Part shown: positions 1 through 9,189 of the stretch, in pieces
Layout: the number at the start of each line of letters is the position of its first letter
How positions within the stretch are numbered: the stretch's first letter is position 1
From: DATHWB01 sp041744795
GTDB lineage: Bacteria; Actinomycetota; Acidimicrobiia; Spongiisociales; ZC4RG35
DNA: 64,000 nt
Assembly (NCBI GenBank): GCA_041744795.1
Contig: JBGTKD010000173.1
Coordinates: 9,225-73,224, forward strand
Reading direction: 5' to 3'
Program-made: the position numbers and the translations under genes
The notes under the pieces: generated by a model
What the model was told of the DNA's origin: nothing
Seen by the model: only the letters and a program-made list of their open reading frames with translations
Databases searched by the model: none

Positions 1-110
1 GACTGAATTTGCACTACGCACATAGTGTAAAGCGCTTGGAGCCTCAACGGTATTCCAGATTCCGATCTCGGATTGGTTCATGCATACGCTTTCGACTTAA
101 CTGCCTTTCT

Positions 111-124
111 TGCGCATATGCGCA
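111..124. promoter_or_regulatory. 14-bp perfect palindrome upstream of gltB
   Basis: TGCGCATATGCGCA is a perfect 14-base inverted repeat centred 36 bases before the gltB start codon and about 18 bases before its Shine-Dalgarno. A dimeric regulator could bind it, or it could form a small hairpin in the leader. I cannot name the regulator. No convincing -35/-10 pair was found in the first 110 bases. Confidence 0.3.
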
Positions 125-153
125 TAAAGCGAAAAAACCAGGAGGAGGGGCCG

Positions 154-3100
154 ATGGCTGAAGCATCTCAGCAAACCCGTCGACTGGGTGCCCGCGCCAT
201 CGCCGAAACCCGTGGCCTTTACCGGTCCGGAGCCGAACACGACTCGTGCGGAGTCAACTTCGTCGTAGATCTGAAGGGCCGCAAGACCCATCAGATAGTG
301 CAATACGGCATAGACGCCGTATGCAGCCTCGAACACCGCGGGGCGTCCGGAGCCGACCCGAACACGGGGGACGGAGCAGGACTGCTCATACAGGTACCCG
401 ACCGGTTCTTCCGAGCGGTCGTCGACTTCGACTTGCCTCCCGAAGGCGCTTACGCCACCGGGATGGCATTCCTTCCCCAGGACGGCGAAAAGGCCCGCAT
501 CGCCCGGGACTCGATCGAAGACATCGTTCGCGATGAAGACATGGATGTCCTGGGATGGAGAGACGTCCCCGTCGAGCCGTCGGTCCTCGGCAAGGCCGCC
601 ATAGAGACCATGCCGCGCTTTAAGCAGATCTTCATCGCCGGGCGTGGTCTCAGCGGCATGGCCCTGGAGCGTCAGGCGTATGTGATCCGCAAGCGGATCG
701 AACACGAAATCCACCTCGTGGCCGGTCCGGATGAGATCAATGAAGCGATCGGTGGAGCCTCCACGATGCACGACGGCGTCTATTTCCCCAGCCTGTCCTG
801 TCGCACCTTCGTCTACAAGGGGATGCTCACCGCCTCACAGGTCTCGACCTTCTTTCCGGATCTGCACGACGACCGAATCGAGAGTGCTCTGGCCCTCGTT
901 CACTCCCGGTTCTCGACCAACACCTTTCCCATGTGGCCTCTCGCCCACCCATACCGGATGGTCGCCCACAACGGCGAGATCAACACGATCCAGGGAAACA
1001 GGAATTTCATGCGTGCCCGCGAGACGCTGTTGCGATCCGACCTCATACCCGGTGACCTCGAACGGATCTTTCCGGTGTGCTCCCCCGGCGGCTCGGACAC
1101 GGCGGGTTTTGACGAGGTGCTCGAACTCCTCTACATGGGCGGCTATCCCCTGACTGAAGCGGTCCTCATGATGATTCCCGAACCGTGGGAACGCCACCAG
1201 CACATGGATCCGGATGTCCGAGCCTTTTACCAGTACCACGCCTCGCTTATGGAGCCGTGGGACGGTCCGGCATCGATTGCCTTCACCGATGGTCGCATGA
1301 TCGGCGCAGTCCTCGACCGCAACGGACTGCGTCCCAGCCGGTATTGGGTGACCGACGACGACCTCGTGATCATGGCGTCCGAGGTGGGAGTCATCGACAT
1401 CCCCTCCCACAAGATCATCGAAAAGGGACGCTTGCGGCCAGGCAGGATGTTCCTGGTCGATACCACGAAGGGCCGAATCGTCCGGGATGAGGAGATCAAG
1501 GCAGAACTTGCTTCCGCCCGCCCCTATCGGGAGTGGCTCGACCGGCAGTTGCTCCACCTCGACGACGTCGAAGACCGGTTCTCGCACAGGTCCGAAGCCA
1601 CGCCTCTCCTTCAACGTCAGCAGGCCTTCGGATACACCCACGAAGAGCTCAAGCTGCTCATCGCTCCCATGGCTAAGGAAGGCAAGGAGGCGCTAGGTTC
1701 GATGGGAACCGACACCCCGCTGGCGGTGCTCTCCAGCAGGCCCCGGCTTCTATACGACTATTTCGCCCAACTGTTTGCCCAGGTCACGAATCCCCCTCTG
1801 GACGCCATCCGTGAGGAATTGGTGACAGCGCTGCGCACCATGATCGGGCCGGAGGGCAACCTGTTCGCTCCCGATGAGCGTTCAGCCAACATGATCGAAC
1901 TCGATAGCCCGATCATCGACAACGACCAACTAGAACAGCTCATCCACATCGACCAGGTTCCGACCGTCGAGGGCTACACGGCAGTCGTTTCCTGCCTATA
2001 TCCAGTGAAGGACGGCGAAGAGGGCCTGAAGAATGCGATTCAAGCGATCTTCAACCAGGTCGACGACCTCATTGAAGGCGGCGCTTCGGGGATCGTGTTG
2101 TCGGATCGTGGCGTGACCGCCGAACTCGCCCCCATCCCTGCCCTCCTGATCACAGCCGGAGTACACCACCACCTCATCCGCACCAAGAACCGAACTCGGG
2201 TCACCCTCATCGTCGAGACCGGTGAAGCACGGGAGGTCCACCACCTCTGTCTCCTCCTCGGGTACGGGGCGGCGGCGGTGAATCCCTACCTGGCATTCGA
2301 GACCATCGAAGAAATGATCTCGAATGGCTCGGTGGAGCACGTGAGCCGGGAGGAGGCGCACGCCAACTACATAAAGGCGGCAGGCAACGGAGTACTGAAG
2401 GTGATGTCCAAGATGGGCATCTCGACAGTCGCCTCCTACACCGGTTCCCAGATCTTCGAAGCCCTCGGAATCGGCGACGAACTCGTCGAGAGGTTCTTCA
2501 CAGGTACCCCAAGTCGCCTCGGAGGCATCGACCTGAGCGTCATCGCCGAAGAAGTCGCGCTCCGTCACAGGATGGCCTTCGCTCCCAATCCCGCCGAGCG
2601 AGCTCACCGTGATTTGGCCCTTGGTGGGGAGTATCAATGGCGACGGGAAGGAGAGATCCACCTCTTCAACCCCGAGACCGTCTTCAAGCTCCAGCACGCC
2701 ACCCGGGAGCGCCGGTACGACATCTTCAAGGAATACAGCCGTCTGGTAAACGAGCAGGCCGAGAAGTTGGCGACCCTGCGCGGCATGTTCAACTTCAAGA
2801 CCGAGGAACGCTCCTCTGTGCCGATCGAGGAAGTCGAGCCGGTCTCGTCGATCGTGAAGCGGTTCTCCACCGGGGCGATGTCGTACGGTTCGATCTCGCG
2901 CGAGGCGCACGAGACTCTTGCAATCGCGATGAACCGACTCGGCGCGAAGTCGAACACCGGAGAGGGCGGTGAAGACGCGGACCGTTACACCCCGGACGCC
3001 AACGGAGACCTCAGACGAAGCGCCATAAAGCAGGTCGCGTCAGGCAGGTTCGGGGTCACTTCCGAATACTTGGTCAACGCAGACGACCTACAGATCAAGA

Positions 3101-4779
3101 TGGCCCAGGGCGCCAAGCCGGGAGAGGGTGGCCAACTTCCCGGGCACAAGGTGTACCCCTGGATCGCCAAAACCCGCTATTCGACACCCGGCGTCGGGCT
3201 GATCTCACCTCCTCCGCATCATGACATCTACTCCATCGAGGACCTAAAGCAACTCATTCACGATCTCAAGAACGCCAACCCCGAGGCAAGGATCCACGTA
3301 AAGCTGGTTGCCGAGATGGGCGTTGGCACAGTGGCCGCCGGGGTGACCAAAGCCAAGGCAGACGTTGTGCTGATATCGGGTCACGACGGCGGGACCGGAG
3401 CCTCGCCGTTGACCTCGCTCAAACATGCAGGCGTCCCCTGGGAGTTGGGACTGGCCGAGACCCAACAGACTCTCCTACTAAACGACCTCCGCGACCGCAT
3501 CGTCGTCCAGGCAGATGGGCAGTTGAAAACAGGACGCGACGTCGTGATCGCCGCCCTCCTTGGGGCTGACGAATTCGGATTCGCCACTGCCCCGCTCGTC
3601 GTTTCCGGGTGCATCATGATGCGCGTCTGTCACCTGGACACCTGCCCCGTGGGAGTGGCCACCCAGAACCCCGCCCTCCGCAAGAAGTTCGCCGGCAGAG
3701 CCGAATTCGTAGTCAATTTCATGGAGTTCATCGCCGAGGAAGTCCGAGAGATACTGGCCGAACTGGGCTTCCGAACGCTCGAAGAAGCAATCGGTCGCGC
3801 CGAAGTTCTAGACGTCTCCCTGGCGGCCGAACACTGGAAGACTTCCGGACTGGATCTGAGTTCAATTCTCTATGTGCCAGACATCGACCCAGGTACACCC
3901 AGATCAGTGAAGACAACCCAGGATCACGGTCTCTCAGAGGCACTGGACCAGACGCTGATCCAATTGGCAGGAGCCTCGATCGAGACGGGAGAACGGATCA
4001 CCCTGGATCTGCCAATCCGCAACGTAAACCGGACGACGGGGACGTTGCTCGGATATCACCTGACAAAACGCCGAGGCAGCGAGGGTCTCGACGACGACAC
4101 AATCACTGTGAACTTCACAGGTTCGGCCGGAATGAGCTTCGGTGCATTTCTTCCCCGCGGCATCACTCTGCGCTTGGCAGGCGACGCCAATGACTACGTC
4201 GGAAAGGGCCTGTCGGGTGGCCGTCTGGTGCTCACGCCGCCACCCGGTTCTCGCCTGGTCGCAGAAGAGAACGTGATCGCAGGAAATGTGATCCTCTACG
4301 GAGCTACAAGCGGAGCGGTTTTCCTGCAAGGACTGGTCGGAGAGCGGTTCTGTGTGCGCAATTCGGGCGCAGTGGCCGTGGTTGAAGGGGTAGGCGACCA
4401 CGGCTGTGAGTACATGACCGGGGGAAGAGCCGTAATACTCGGACCGACAGGTCGTAACTTCGCCGCCGGAATGTCGGGAGGCATCGCCTACGTTCTCGAC
4501 GAGGCCGGAGACTTCCACACCCGGGTCAACCACGAGATGGTCGATTTAGACCCGCTCGACGAGGAGGACCGACGTTTCCTCTTAGATCTGGTCTCAGAAC
4601 ACCGACGCGAGACGGGCTCACTCGTCGCCGAACGACTGCTGGCCGACTGGGAGACCTCTCTGCGGGCGTTCGTGAAAGTCATGCCCAAGGATTACAAGCG
4701 GGTGCTCGAGGCAGCCCGCAGGGCGGAAGAGCGGGGAGAGCCAGTGCTCGAGGCGATCATGGCGGCCGCCCATGGCTGA
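154..4779 (+). CDS. gltB: glutamate synthase, large (alpha) subunit
   Basis: Large subunit of NADPH-dependent glutamate synthase. It hydrolyses glutamine at an N-terminal amidotransferase site and passes ammonia to 2-oxoglutarate on FMN. I place the start at ATG 154, 1541 residues, because AGGAGGAGG lies just upstream; the open frame itself reaches back to 73. Cys32 (HDSCGVNF) would be the N-terminal nucleophile after propeptide removal. The FMN domain is marked by GAMSYGSIS and AKSNTGEGGED. The 3Fe-4S cysteines lie in CIMMRVCHLDTCPVG. The C-terminal glycine-rich beta-helix (GLSGGRLVL, GATSGAVFLQG, MTGGRAVILG) is intact. Full family length. The stop overlaps the gltD start by 8 bases, so the two subunits are probably made from one message and coupled. 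Confidence 0.97.
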   Translation: MAEASQQTRRLGARAIAETRGLYRSGAEHDSCGVNFVVDLKGRKTHQIVQYGIDAVCSLEHRGASGADPNTGDGAGLLIQVPDRFFRAVVDFDLPPEGAYATGMAFLPQDGEKARIARDSIEDIVRDEDMDVLGWRDVPVEPSVLGKAAIETMPRFKQIFIAGRGLSGMALERQAYVIRKRIEHEIHLVAGPDEINEAIGGASTMHDGVYFPSLSCRTFVYKGMLTASQVSTFFPDLHDDRIESALALVHSRFSTNTFPMWPLAHPYRMVAHNGEINTIQGNRNFMRARETLLRSDLIPGDLERIFPVCSPGGSDTAGFDEVLELLYMGGYPLTEAVLMMIPEPWERHQHMDPDVRAFYQYHASLMEPWDGPASIAFTDGRMIGAVLDRNGLRPSRYWVTDDDLVIMASEVGVIDIPSHKIIEKGRLRPGRMFLVDTTKGRIVRDEEIKAELASARPYREWLDRQLLHLDDVEDRFSHRSEATPLLQRQQAFGYTHEELKLLIAPMAKEGKEALGSMGTDTPLAVLSSRPRLLYDYFAQLFAQVTNPPLDAIREELVTALRTMIGPEGNLFAPDERSANMIELDSPIIDNDQLEQLIHIDQVPTVEGYTAVVSCLYPVKDGEEGLKNAIQAIFNQVDDLIEGGASGIVLSDRGVTAELAPIPALLITAGVHHHLIRTKNRTRVTLIVETGEAREVHHLCLLLGYGAAAVNPYLAFETIEEMISNGSVEHVSREEAHANYIKAAGNGVLKVMSKMGISTVASYTGSQIFEALGIGDELVERFFTGTPSRLGGIDLSVIAEEVALRHRMAFAPNPAERAHRDLALGGEYQWRREGEIHLFNPETVFKLQHATRERRYDIFKEYSRLVNEQAEKLATLRGMFNFKTEERSSVPIEEVEPVSSIVKRFSTGAMSYGSISREAHETLAIAMNRLGAKSNTGEGGEDADRYTPDANGDLRRSAIKQVASGRFGVTSEYLVNADDLQIKMAQGAKPGEGGQLPGHKVYPWIAKTRYSTPGVGLISPPPHHDIYSIEDLKQLIHDLKNANPEARIHVKLVAEMGVGTVAAGVTKAKADVVLISGHDGGTGASPLTSLKHAGVPWELGLAETQQTLLLNDLRDRIVVQADGQLKTGRDVVIAALLGADEFGFATAPLVVSGCIMMRVCHLDTCPVGVATQNPALRKKFAGRAEFVVNFMEFIAEEVREILAELGFRTLEEAIGRAEVLDVSLAAEHWKTSGLDLSSILYVPDIDPGTPRSVKTTQDHGLSEALDQTLIQLAGASIETGERITLDLPIRNVNRTTGTLLGYHLTKRRGSEGLDDDTITVNFTGSAGMSFGAFLPRGITLRLAGDANDYVGKGLSGGRLVLTPPPGSRLVAEENVIAGNVILYGATSGAVFLQGLVGERFCVRNSGAVAVVEGVGDHGCEYMTGGRAVILGPTGRNFAAGMSGGIAYVLDEAGDFHTRVNHEMVDLDPLDEEDRRFLLDLVSEHRRETGSLVAERLLADWETSLRAFVKVMPKDYKRVLEAARRAEERGEPVLEAIMAAAHG

Positions 4780-6235
4780 TTCTCGCGGTTTTCTGAAGCA
4801 CGGCAGAGAGCTGCCTGGACGTCGGCCACCCTCGTCCAGGATCGGCGACTGGCAAGAGGTCTATATCGACTTCGGCGAAGATGCACTGATCGCCCAAGCT
4901 TCGCGTTGCATGGACTGCGGAATCCCTTTCTGCAGCAACGGTTGCCCGCTGGGAAACCTAATCCCCGATTGGAACGACCTCGTCTACCGCGGCCACTGGC
5001 GGGAGGCGATCGATCGTTTGCACGCAACCAACAACTTCCCTGAGTTCACCGGGCGGCTGTGCCCCGCTCCCTGTGAATCGGCGTGCGTTCTGGCTATCAA
5101 CGATGACCCTGTGACCATCAAACAAGTCGAGGTTGAGATAATCGACCGAGCGTGGGACGAGGGCTGGGTCGCACCCGTGATCCCATCAGAGCTGACTGGG
5201 CGCAAGGTCGCTGTGGTCGGATCCGGGCCCTCAGGTCTGGCGGCCGCCCAACAGCTGACTCGTGCCGGCCATGCCGTGACGGTCTTCGAGCGCGATGACA
5301 GGATCGGTGGACTACTCCGCTACGGAATACCCGAGTTCAAAATGGAGAAGCGTCACCTGAACAGGCGTCTCGCCCAGATGGAGGAGGAAGGCACTCGGTT
5401 CCGAACCTCAGTGGAGATAGGCCTGGACCTGACTGCCCGGGAGTTGACAGAGGAATTCGACGCCGTCGTACTGGCAGGCGGTGCAACCGAACGCCGCGAC
5501 TTGCCGATACCAGGACGCGAACTCGCCGGCATCTACCAAGCGATGGAGTACCTGCCGTGGGCTAACCGCGTTCAGGAAGGCGACCTCGGTGAAGCAGCGA
5601 TTAACGCAGCAGGCAAGGACGTCGTCATTATCGGTGGAGGTGACACCGGCGCAGACTGCTTAGGCACGGCTCACCGACAGGGTGCCCGATCGGTTCGCCA
5701 GTTCGAGATCATGCCTCGCCCACCGGACTCGCGCGCCGAGTCGACGCCGTGGCCCACCTATTCGCTCCAGTTCCGGGTCTCGTCGGCCCACGAGGAGGGA
5801 GGAGACCGCGAGTTCTCCATCAACACAGAGGCCTTCGTGGACAACGGTCATGGGCAGGTAGCGGCCCTCAAAACTCATCGCGTGGAAGCAAAGACCGTCG
5901 ATGGCAGGCTGAACTTCGTACCGATTCCCGGCAGTGAACAAGACTTCCCTGCCGATCTGGTCCTGCTGGCGATGGGGTTCGTAGGCGCTGAGCGGAGCCC
6001 GATGCTTGAGCAGTTCGGCGTCGACATCGACAATCGCGGCAATGTGTCCCGGGACCCGTCCTGGAAGACAAACGTCGAAAGCGTGTTCGTCGCCGGCGAC
6101 ATGGGACGAGGCCAGTCCCTGATCGTTTGGGCGATCGCCGAAGGACGGGCAGCCGCGGCGGCCGTCGACCGCTATCTGATGGGAGAGAGCCTGCTCCCAT
6201 CGCCCATCACTCCGACCGCTGCCCCGCTCCGCTGA
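4772..6235 (+). CDS. gltD: glutamate synthase, small (beta) subunit
   Basis: Electron-input subunit of glutamate synthase (487 residues). It oxidises NADPH on FAD and passes electrons through iron-sulfur clusters to GltB. The N-terminal cysteines occur in two groups, CMDCGIPFCSNGCPLG and LCPAPCESACV, as expected for 4Fe-4S ligands. The FAD-binding Rossmann motif is VAVVGSGPSGLAAA, and the NADPH-binding motif is VVIIGGGDTGADC. A late VFVAGDMGRGQSL motif closes the FAD site. The ATG overlaps the end of gltB by 8 bases. Length and order match the usual gltBD operon. Confidence 0.97.
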   Translation: MADSRGFLKHGRELPGRRPPSSRIGDWQEVYIDFGEDALIAQASRCMDCGIPFCSNGCPLGNLIPDWNDLVYRGHWREAIDRLHATNNFPEFTGRLCPAPCESACVLAINDDPVTIKQVEVEIIDRAWDEGWVAPVIPSELTGRKVAVVGSGPSGLAAAQQLTRAGHAVTVFERDDRIGGLLRYGIPEFKMEKRHLNRRLAQMEEEGTRFRTSVEIGLDLTARELTEEFDAVVLAGGATERRDLPIPGRELAGIYQAMEYLPWANRVQEGDLGEAAINAAGKDVVIIGGGDTGADCLGTAHRQGARSVRQFEIMPRPPDSRAESTPWPTYSLQFRVSSAHEEGGDREFSINTEAFVDNGHGQVAALKTHRVEAKTVDGRLNFVPIPGSEQDFPADLVLLAMGFVGAERSPMLEQFGVDIDNRGNVSRDPSWKTNVESVFVAGDMGRGQSLIVWAIAEGRAAAAAVDRYLMGESLLPSPITPTAAPLR

Positions 6236-6243
6236 GGTCGACC

Positions 6244-6675
6244 ATGCCGGTAATTGTTGTCGGAGCCGACACCCCTACCGGTAGGGCGATAGTCGAGGCA
6301 CTGATACAGCCCGACCGCGAGGTACGGGCATTCGTAAGCGATATTGGGGTCGCTGAGGATCTGAAGCGTTTGGGGGTGAAGGTGGCGCTCGGGGATGTAT
6401 CAGATCCATCACACGTCGGGGGCGCCTGCACAAGCTGTTTCAGCGCAGTTCTCGTGACGGAGGCCGCTACCGACGACCGGGAGCGGTCATTTGCTCGAAC
6501 CGCCGATGCCGTACTCGATGGCTGGGTAGAGGCAGTAGCCGACGCCCAAGTCAGCCGGGTGATCTGGGTAGGAGAAGGTGCCCGAAGGGTTGGCGCAGAG
6601 TCGGCAACGGTTCTGCTGTCTCAGCCGGACATCCCGTCAACCGTCGTGGCCCTCGACGACGCAGCCGAGATCTGA
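6244..6675 (+). CDS. short NAD(P)-binding Rossmann-fold protein
   Basis: A 143-residue protein that begins with a nucleotide-binding strand-turn-helix (VIVVGADTPTGRAIVEAL) resembling NmrA/atypical SDR proteins. A second SDR-like feature is LKRLGVKVALGDVSDPSHV, the usual pattern of the NmrA-type N-terminal half. It is much shorter than a full NmrA enzyme (about 280-300 residues) and lacks an obvious catalytic YxxxK, so it may bind a dinucleotide without catalysing. It begins 8 bases after gltD and may be the third gene of that operon. I chose ATG 6244; the open frame extends upstream inside gltD. The substrate is unknown. Confidence 0.7.
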   Translation: MPVIVVGADTPTGRAIVEALIQPDREVRAFVSDIGVAEDLKRLGVKVALGDVSDPSHVGGACTSCFSAVLVTEAATDDRERSFARTADAVLDGWVEAVADAQVSRVIWVGEGARRVGAESATVLLSQPDIPSTVVALDDAAEI

Positions 6676-6688
6676 GTGCCTCAGGCGA

Positions 6689-7291
6689 TCAATCCACGAT
6701 GGCGGCGAGCCTCGTCCATTGCACGAGCATCAATGCCCGTTCGTGCGCCTCAACCAGAATCGAATAGGGGTCTATCGCACGACCATCCCGGTGAAGCTCG
6801 AAGTGGGTATGCGGGTCGCTGCCTCGTGCATTGCCTGAGACCCCGACAAAGCCGATGAGCGTTCCGGCGTCGACAAAGCTCCCCACCTCCAGACCGGGTG
6901 CGATTGCAGTGTCGAACCCGCCGCGACCGTTGCTGGACCCCGGCTCGTCGATGTCCGGGTGCATGTACCTCGACTCCCACCCCGAACCATGATTGACGAT
7001 GATGAACGCTCCCGCGCTGGTCCCTCTACCGATCCGTGTAACGATTCCCTCGGCGATTGAGTAGACCGGCGAAGCCTTCGGAGCCATCAGGTCGACGCCG
7101 ATGTGGCTGCGGCCTCCCGACCGACTGGCACCCCAACTGTCGATAAACCAAGTCAATTCGGGGTCCTGGGGGAAGAACAGGTGGATGTGTTCCACCGGCC
7201 TTTCTTCGCTCACCACCTGGTCGCTGGCTAGCGCACGCAGCGGCGCTATCACGGATAAAACAAGAACGAGTGGTAGGAGACGGCGCGACAT
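6689..7291 (-). CDS. secreted M23-family metallopeptidase
   Basis: A 200-residue exported LytM/M23 peptidase, likely acting on peptidoglycan peptides. The N-terminal signal peptide (RRLLPLVLVLSVIAPLRALAS) is followed directly by the peptidase domain. The zinc ligands are seen as HIGVD (HxxxD) and HTHFELH (HxH), and the intervening strands match the fold (VYSIAEGIVTRIGRG, GAFIIVNHGSGW). All catalytic residues are present, so it should be an active endopeptidase and not a regulator such as EnvC. There is no LysM or SH3 targeting domain. It converges on the 6244-6675 gene with a 13-base gap. Confidence 0.88.
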   Translation of the reverse strand: MSRRLLPLVLVLSVIAPLRALASDQVVSEERPVEHIHLFFPQDPELTWFIDSWGASRSGGRSHIGVDLMAPKASPVYSIAEGIVTRIGRGTSAGAFIIVNHGSGWESRYMHPDIDEPGSSNGRGGFDTAIAPGLEVGSFVDAGTLIGFVGVSGNARGSDPHTHFELHRDGRAIDPYSILVEAHERALMLVQWTRLAAIVD

Positions 7292-7346
7292 AAGAGAGAA
7301 ATTCTTTCCTTGGAGGGAGGGTCCTGACCGACGTTCCAGCGAGCAG

Positions 7347-7380
7347 CGAAACCGCCGAACCTCTCAGTCCGGCGGTTTCG
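7347..7380 (-). terminator. strong hairpin, probable terminator of the DUF6941/Lon-N/HAD operon
   Basis: CGAAACCGCCG (7347-7357) and CGGCGGTTTCG (7370-7380) form a perfect 11-bp stem with a 12-base loop. It lies between the end of the HAD gene and the start of the M23 gene, both read on the minus strand. There is no clear U-run after the stem, so it may stop transcription inefficiently or act as a 3'-end stabiliser. Confidence 0.5.
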
Positions 7381-7439
7381 CCTGCCGCGTGGCCCGGACA
7401 CCACTCCCAGGCCGGTCAGAACTCTGTTATCGGCTCGCT

Positions 7440-8048
7440 TCAGACGTTCTGAAGGCCAAACAACTCCGAAAGCCTGGCAATTGCCTGGTCGCCAGAAGTC
7501 ACCTTGAAGGTCTTCATGCCCAGATCCCGTGCTGGCTTCAAGTTCGGACCAAGATCATCGAGCATCACACAGTCGACCGGATCCACGCCGAGACGCTCAA
7601 GACAGATCTCATAGATGCGCGGTTCCGGCTTACGGGTTCCCTCAACGACGGACTCGACAACCACGTCGAAGTGACGAGCCAGACCGTCGGGTCCGAAGGG
7701 TGTCCAGTTGTTGGTCAAGGCCGCGACCTTCACTCCCTTACGCCTCAACTCGTCGACCGCCCGAAGCATTTCGGGCCGGACACGGATCGACGCATCGATG
7801 TCCGCCATCAATTCGGTGGCATCCAAGTCAACGTCGATCTCAAAGAACTCATCGCGGAATGCCCCGAGAAAGGCGGGGGTTGATATCTCGCCCCTCTCGT
7901 GACGCGCCCAGGCGCCCTGCTCGCCCGAACTCACAACCACCCTGTTGATCGTTCCCAACGGAATCCCGTGCCTTCGCTCGAAAGCCGCGATTGCCTCCAT
8001 CGGAGACTCCAAGACGACGCCACCGAGGTCGAAGATCACCGCCTTCAT
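7440..8048 (-). CDS. HAD-superfamily hydrolase (subfamily IA)
   Basis: A 202-residue haloacid-dehalogenase-fold hydrolase, probably a phosphatase of a small metabolite. Motif I is FDLGGVV, where the second Asp of DxD is replaced by Gly as in the YihX / epoxide-hydrolase-N-domain branch. Motif II is ALTNNW, motif III is GTRKPEPRIYEICLERLG, and motif IV is VMLDDLGPNLKPAR. The missing second Asp is common in this branch but weakens a prediction of strong phosphatase activity. Its start codon overlaps the stop of the Lon-N gene in the tetranucleotide ATGA (8045-8048), so translation is probably coupled. Confidence 0.85.
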   Translation of the reverse strand: MKAVIFDLGGVVLESPMEAIAAFERRHGIPLGTINRVVVSSGEQGAWARHERGEISTPAFLGAFRDEFFEIDVDLDATELMADIDASIRVRPEMLRAVDELRRKGVKVAALTNNWTPFGPDGLARHFDVVVESVVEGTRKPEPRIYEICLERLGVDPVDCVMLDDLGPNLKPARDLGMKTFKVTSGDQAIARLSELFGLQNV

Positions 8049-8671
8049 GCGCCGCCCAGTTGAAGGCGGGCAAGTTCGATCTGGTCGTCGAGCATTCCGA
8101 CCGCCATCTCCATCCGCGCTCTTGGGCCCGAAGCAGACAAAAGAGCGTACGAGTCGAGCGGAGTCACCGGTATGAACGCCGCAAGTTGATAGGACGCCGC
8201 GACCGGGTCGTCCCCTACATCGAGGTCCAGGTCGGCAGTATCAGCGCCCATCTCCGAAGCGAGGGTGAGGAGAACTTCGAGTCGAGACCGGACATCACCC
8301 CGGACGTCGGAGATGTCCTCGGTCGGGTCGGGAGCAGACTCCACGACAGCCCATGGATGGGGATCGTCATCCATCCACTCGATGACCCTGATCCTTTCGA
8401 CCCCGGCCGCGACGATCACCCTGTGCCCGCTCTCGATCTCCTGATGCGCCAAAACCCGCAAACGCGTACCGACCTCCATCCGATGATCGCCGCCCCCCAC
8501 TTCGAATCCCCGCTCAATCAATACAGAACCGAAACTGCACTTCTCGGACAAAACGGCGTCGAGCAGCACCTGATAGCGAGGCTCAAAAACACGAAGCGGC
8601 ACGCCGCTATAAGGGAAAACAACCGTACCGAGCGGGAACATGCGAAGCCGCTCTGGGGCCGGGAGCGTCAA
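8045..8671 (-). CDS. stand-alone Lon N-terminal (LON substrate-binding) domain protein
   Basis: About 208 residues, consisting of only the LON substrate-binding domain without ATPase or protease parts. The family signature is FPLGTVVFPYSGVPLRVFEPRYQ, near the N terminus. Such solo LON proteins are widespread in actinobacteria and their role is unclear; peptide or misfolded-protein binding is inferred from Lon. I prefer the TTG start at 8671. It overlaps the upstream stop as TTGA and keeps the first strand of the domain (RLRMFPL), whereas ATG 8641 would begin inside it. Neither start has a good Shine-Dalgarno, so coupling to the upstream gene is likely. Confidence is high for the family and moderate for the start. 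Confidence 0.85.
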   Translation of the reverse strand: MTLPAPERLRMFPLGTVVFPYSGVPLRVFEPRYQVLLDAVLSEKCSFGSVLIERGFEVGGGDHRMEVGTRLRVLAHQEIESGHRVIVAAGVERIRVIEWMDDDPHPWAVVESAPDPTEDISDVRGDVRSRLEVLLTLASEMGADTADLDLDVGDDPVAASYQLAAFIPVTPLDSYALLSASGPRARMEMAVGMLDDQIELARLQLGGA

Positions 8672-9105
8672 GACGGTCTTGGGCGAACCGAGAACCTCAA
8701 ACGGCTGGCGACCTCGTTGTTCAGCATGACAACGAAGGAATAGGCGCCGGTCGAAGGGAACGAAAGATTGTTGAAGGTGAAGGATCTCGCGACCCCAATG
8801 TCGCTGCCCTCGGGAATGCCCTGGGGTCGGGCCACTTTGACGCCCTGGGCAACTGGTGGCGTCGGGAGAACGCGCCCCCCGTCCTCGTCCTGTAAGTCGA
8901 CACCGATTACAAGAACCTGGTCGGTCCAACTCCACGGCACCCGCACCCGCAGGCCCAGGCCCAGGCTGGGATATCGAGCAGGGAAGTCGGCCACGAAGAG
9001 CGTGTCCCACCCGCCGCCCAACACGTAAAGCTTGCCCTGCACTACCTGGACTGCGTCAGCCAGCAGTGCGAAATCGACCGTCGGTTTGATCTCTTCTGTC
9101 GTCAC
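8668..9105 (-). CDS. DUF6941-like conserved protein
   Basis: A 145-residue cytosolic protein of unknown function. The pattern FALLADAVQVVQGKLYVLGGGWDTLF, then FPARYPSLGLGLRVRVPW and a closing SFPSTGAYSFVVMLNNEV, matches what I remember of the DUF6941 family, an all-beta protein often annotated only as hypothetical. I chose GTG 9105 because AGGA lies 8 bases upstream; an in-frame GTG at 9138 would add 11 residues. It is the first gene of a three-gene overlapping set followed by the Lon-N protein and the HAD hydrolase. Confidence 0.65.
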   Translation of the reverse strand: MTTEEIKPTVDFALLADAVQVVQGKLYVLGGGWDTLFVADFPARYPSLGLGLRVRVPWSWTDQVLVIGVDLQDEDGGRVLPTPPVAQGVKVARPQGIPEGSDIGVARSFTFNNLSFPSTGAYSFVVMLNNEVASRLRFSVRPRPS

Positions 9106-9189
9106 GGAGACGATCCTACCCGCCCGACAATTCCGCACCCGGTCGACCTCGTTTATCGTCAGCGACCAATTGACGAGCCAGGAGCCTTC

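Noticed and set aside
1996..2910. 304-codon frame antisense to gltB
   Set aside because: It lies fully inside gltB, whose protein is unmistakable; the reverse frame has no recognisable domain.
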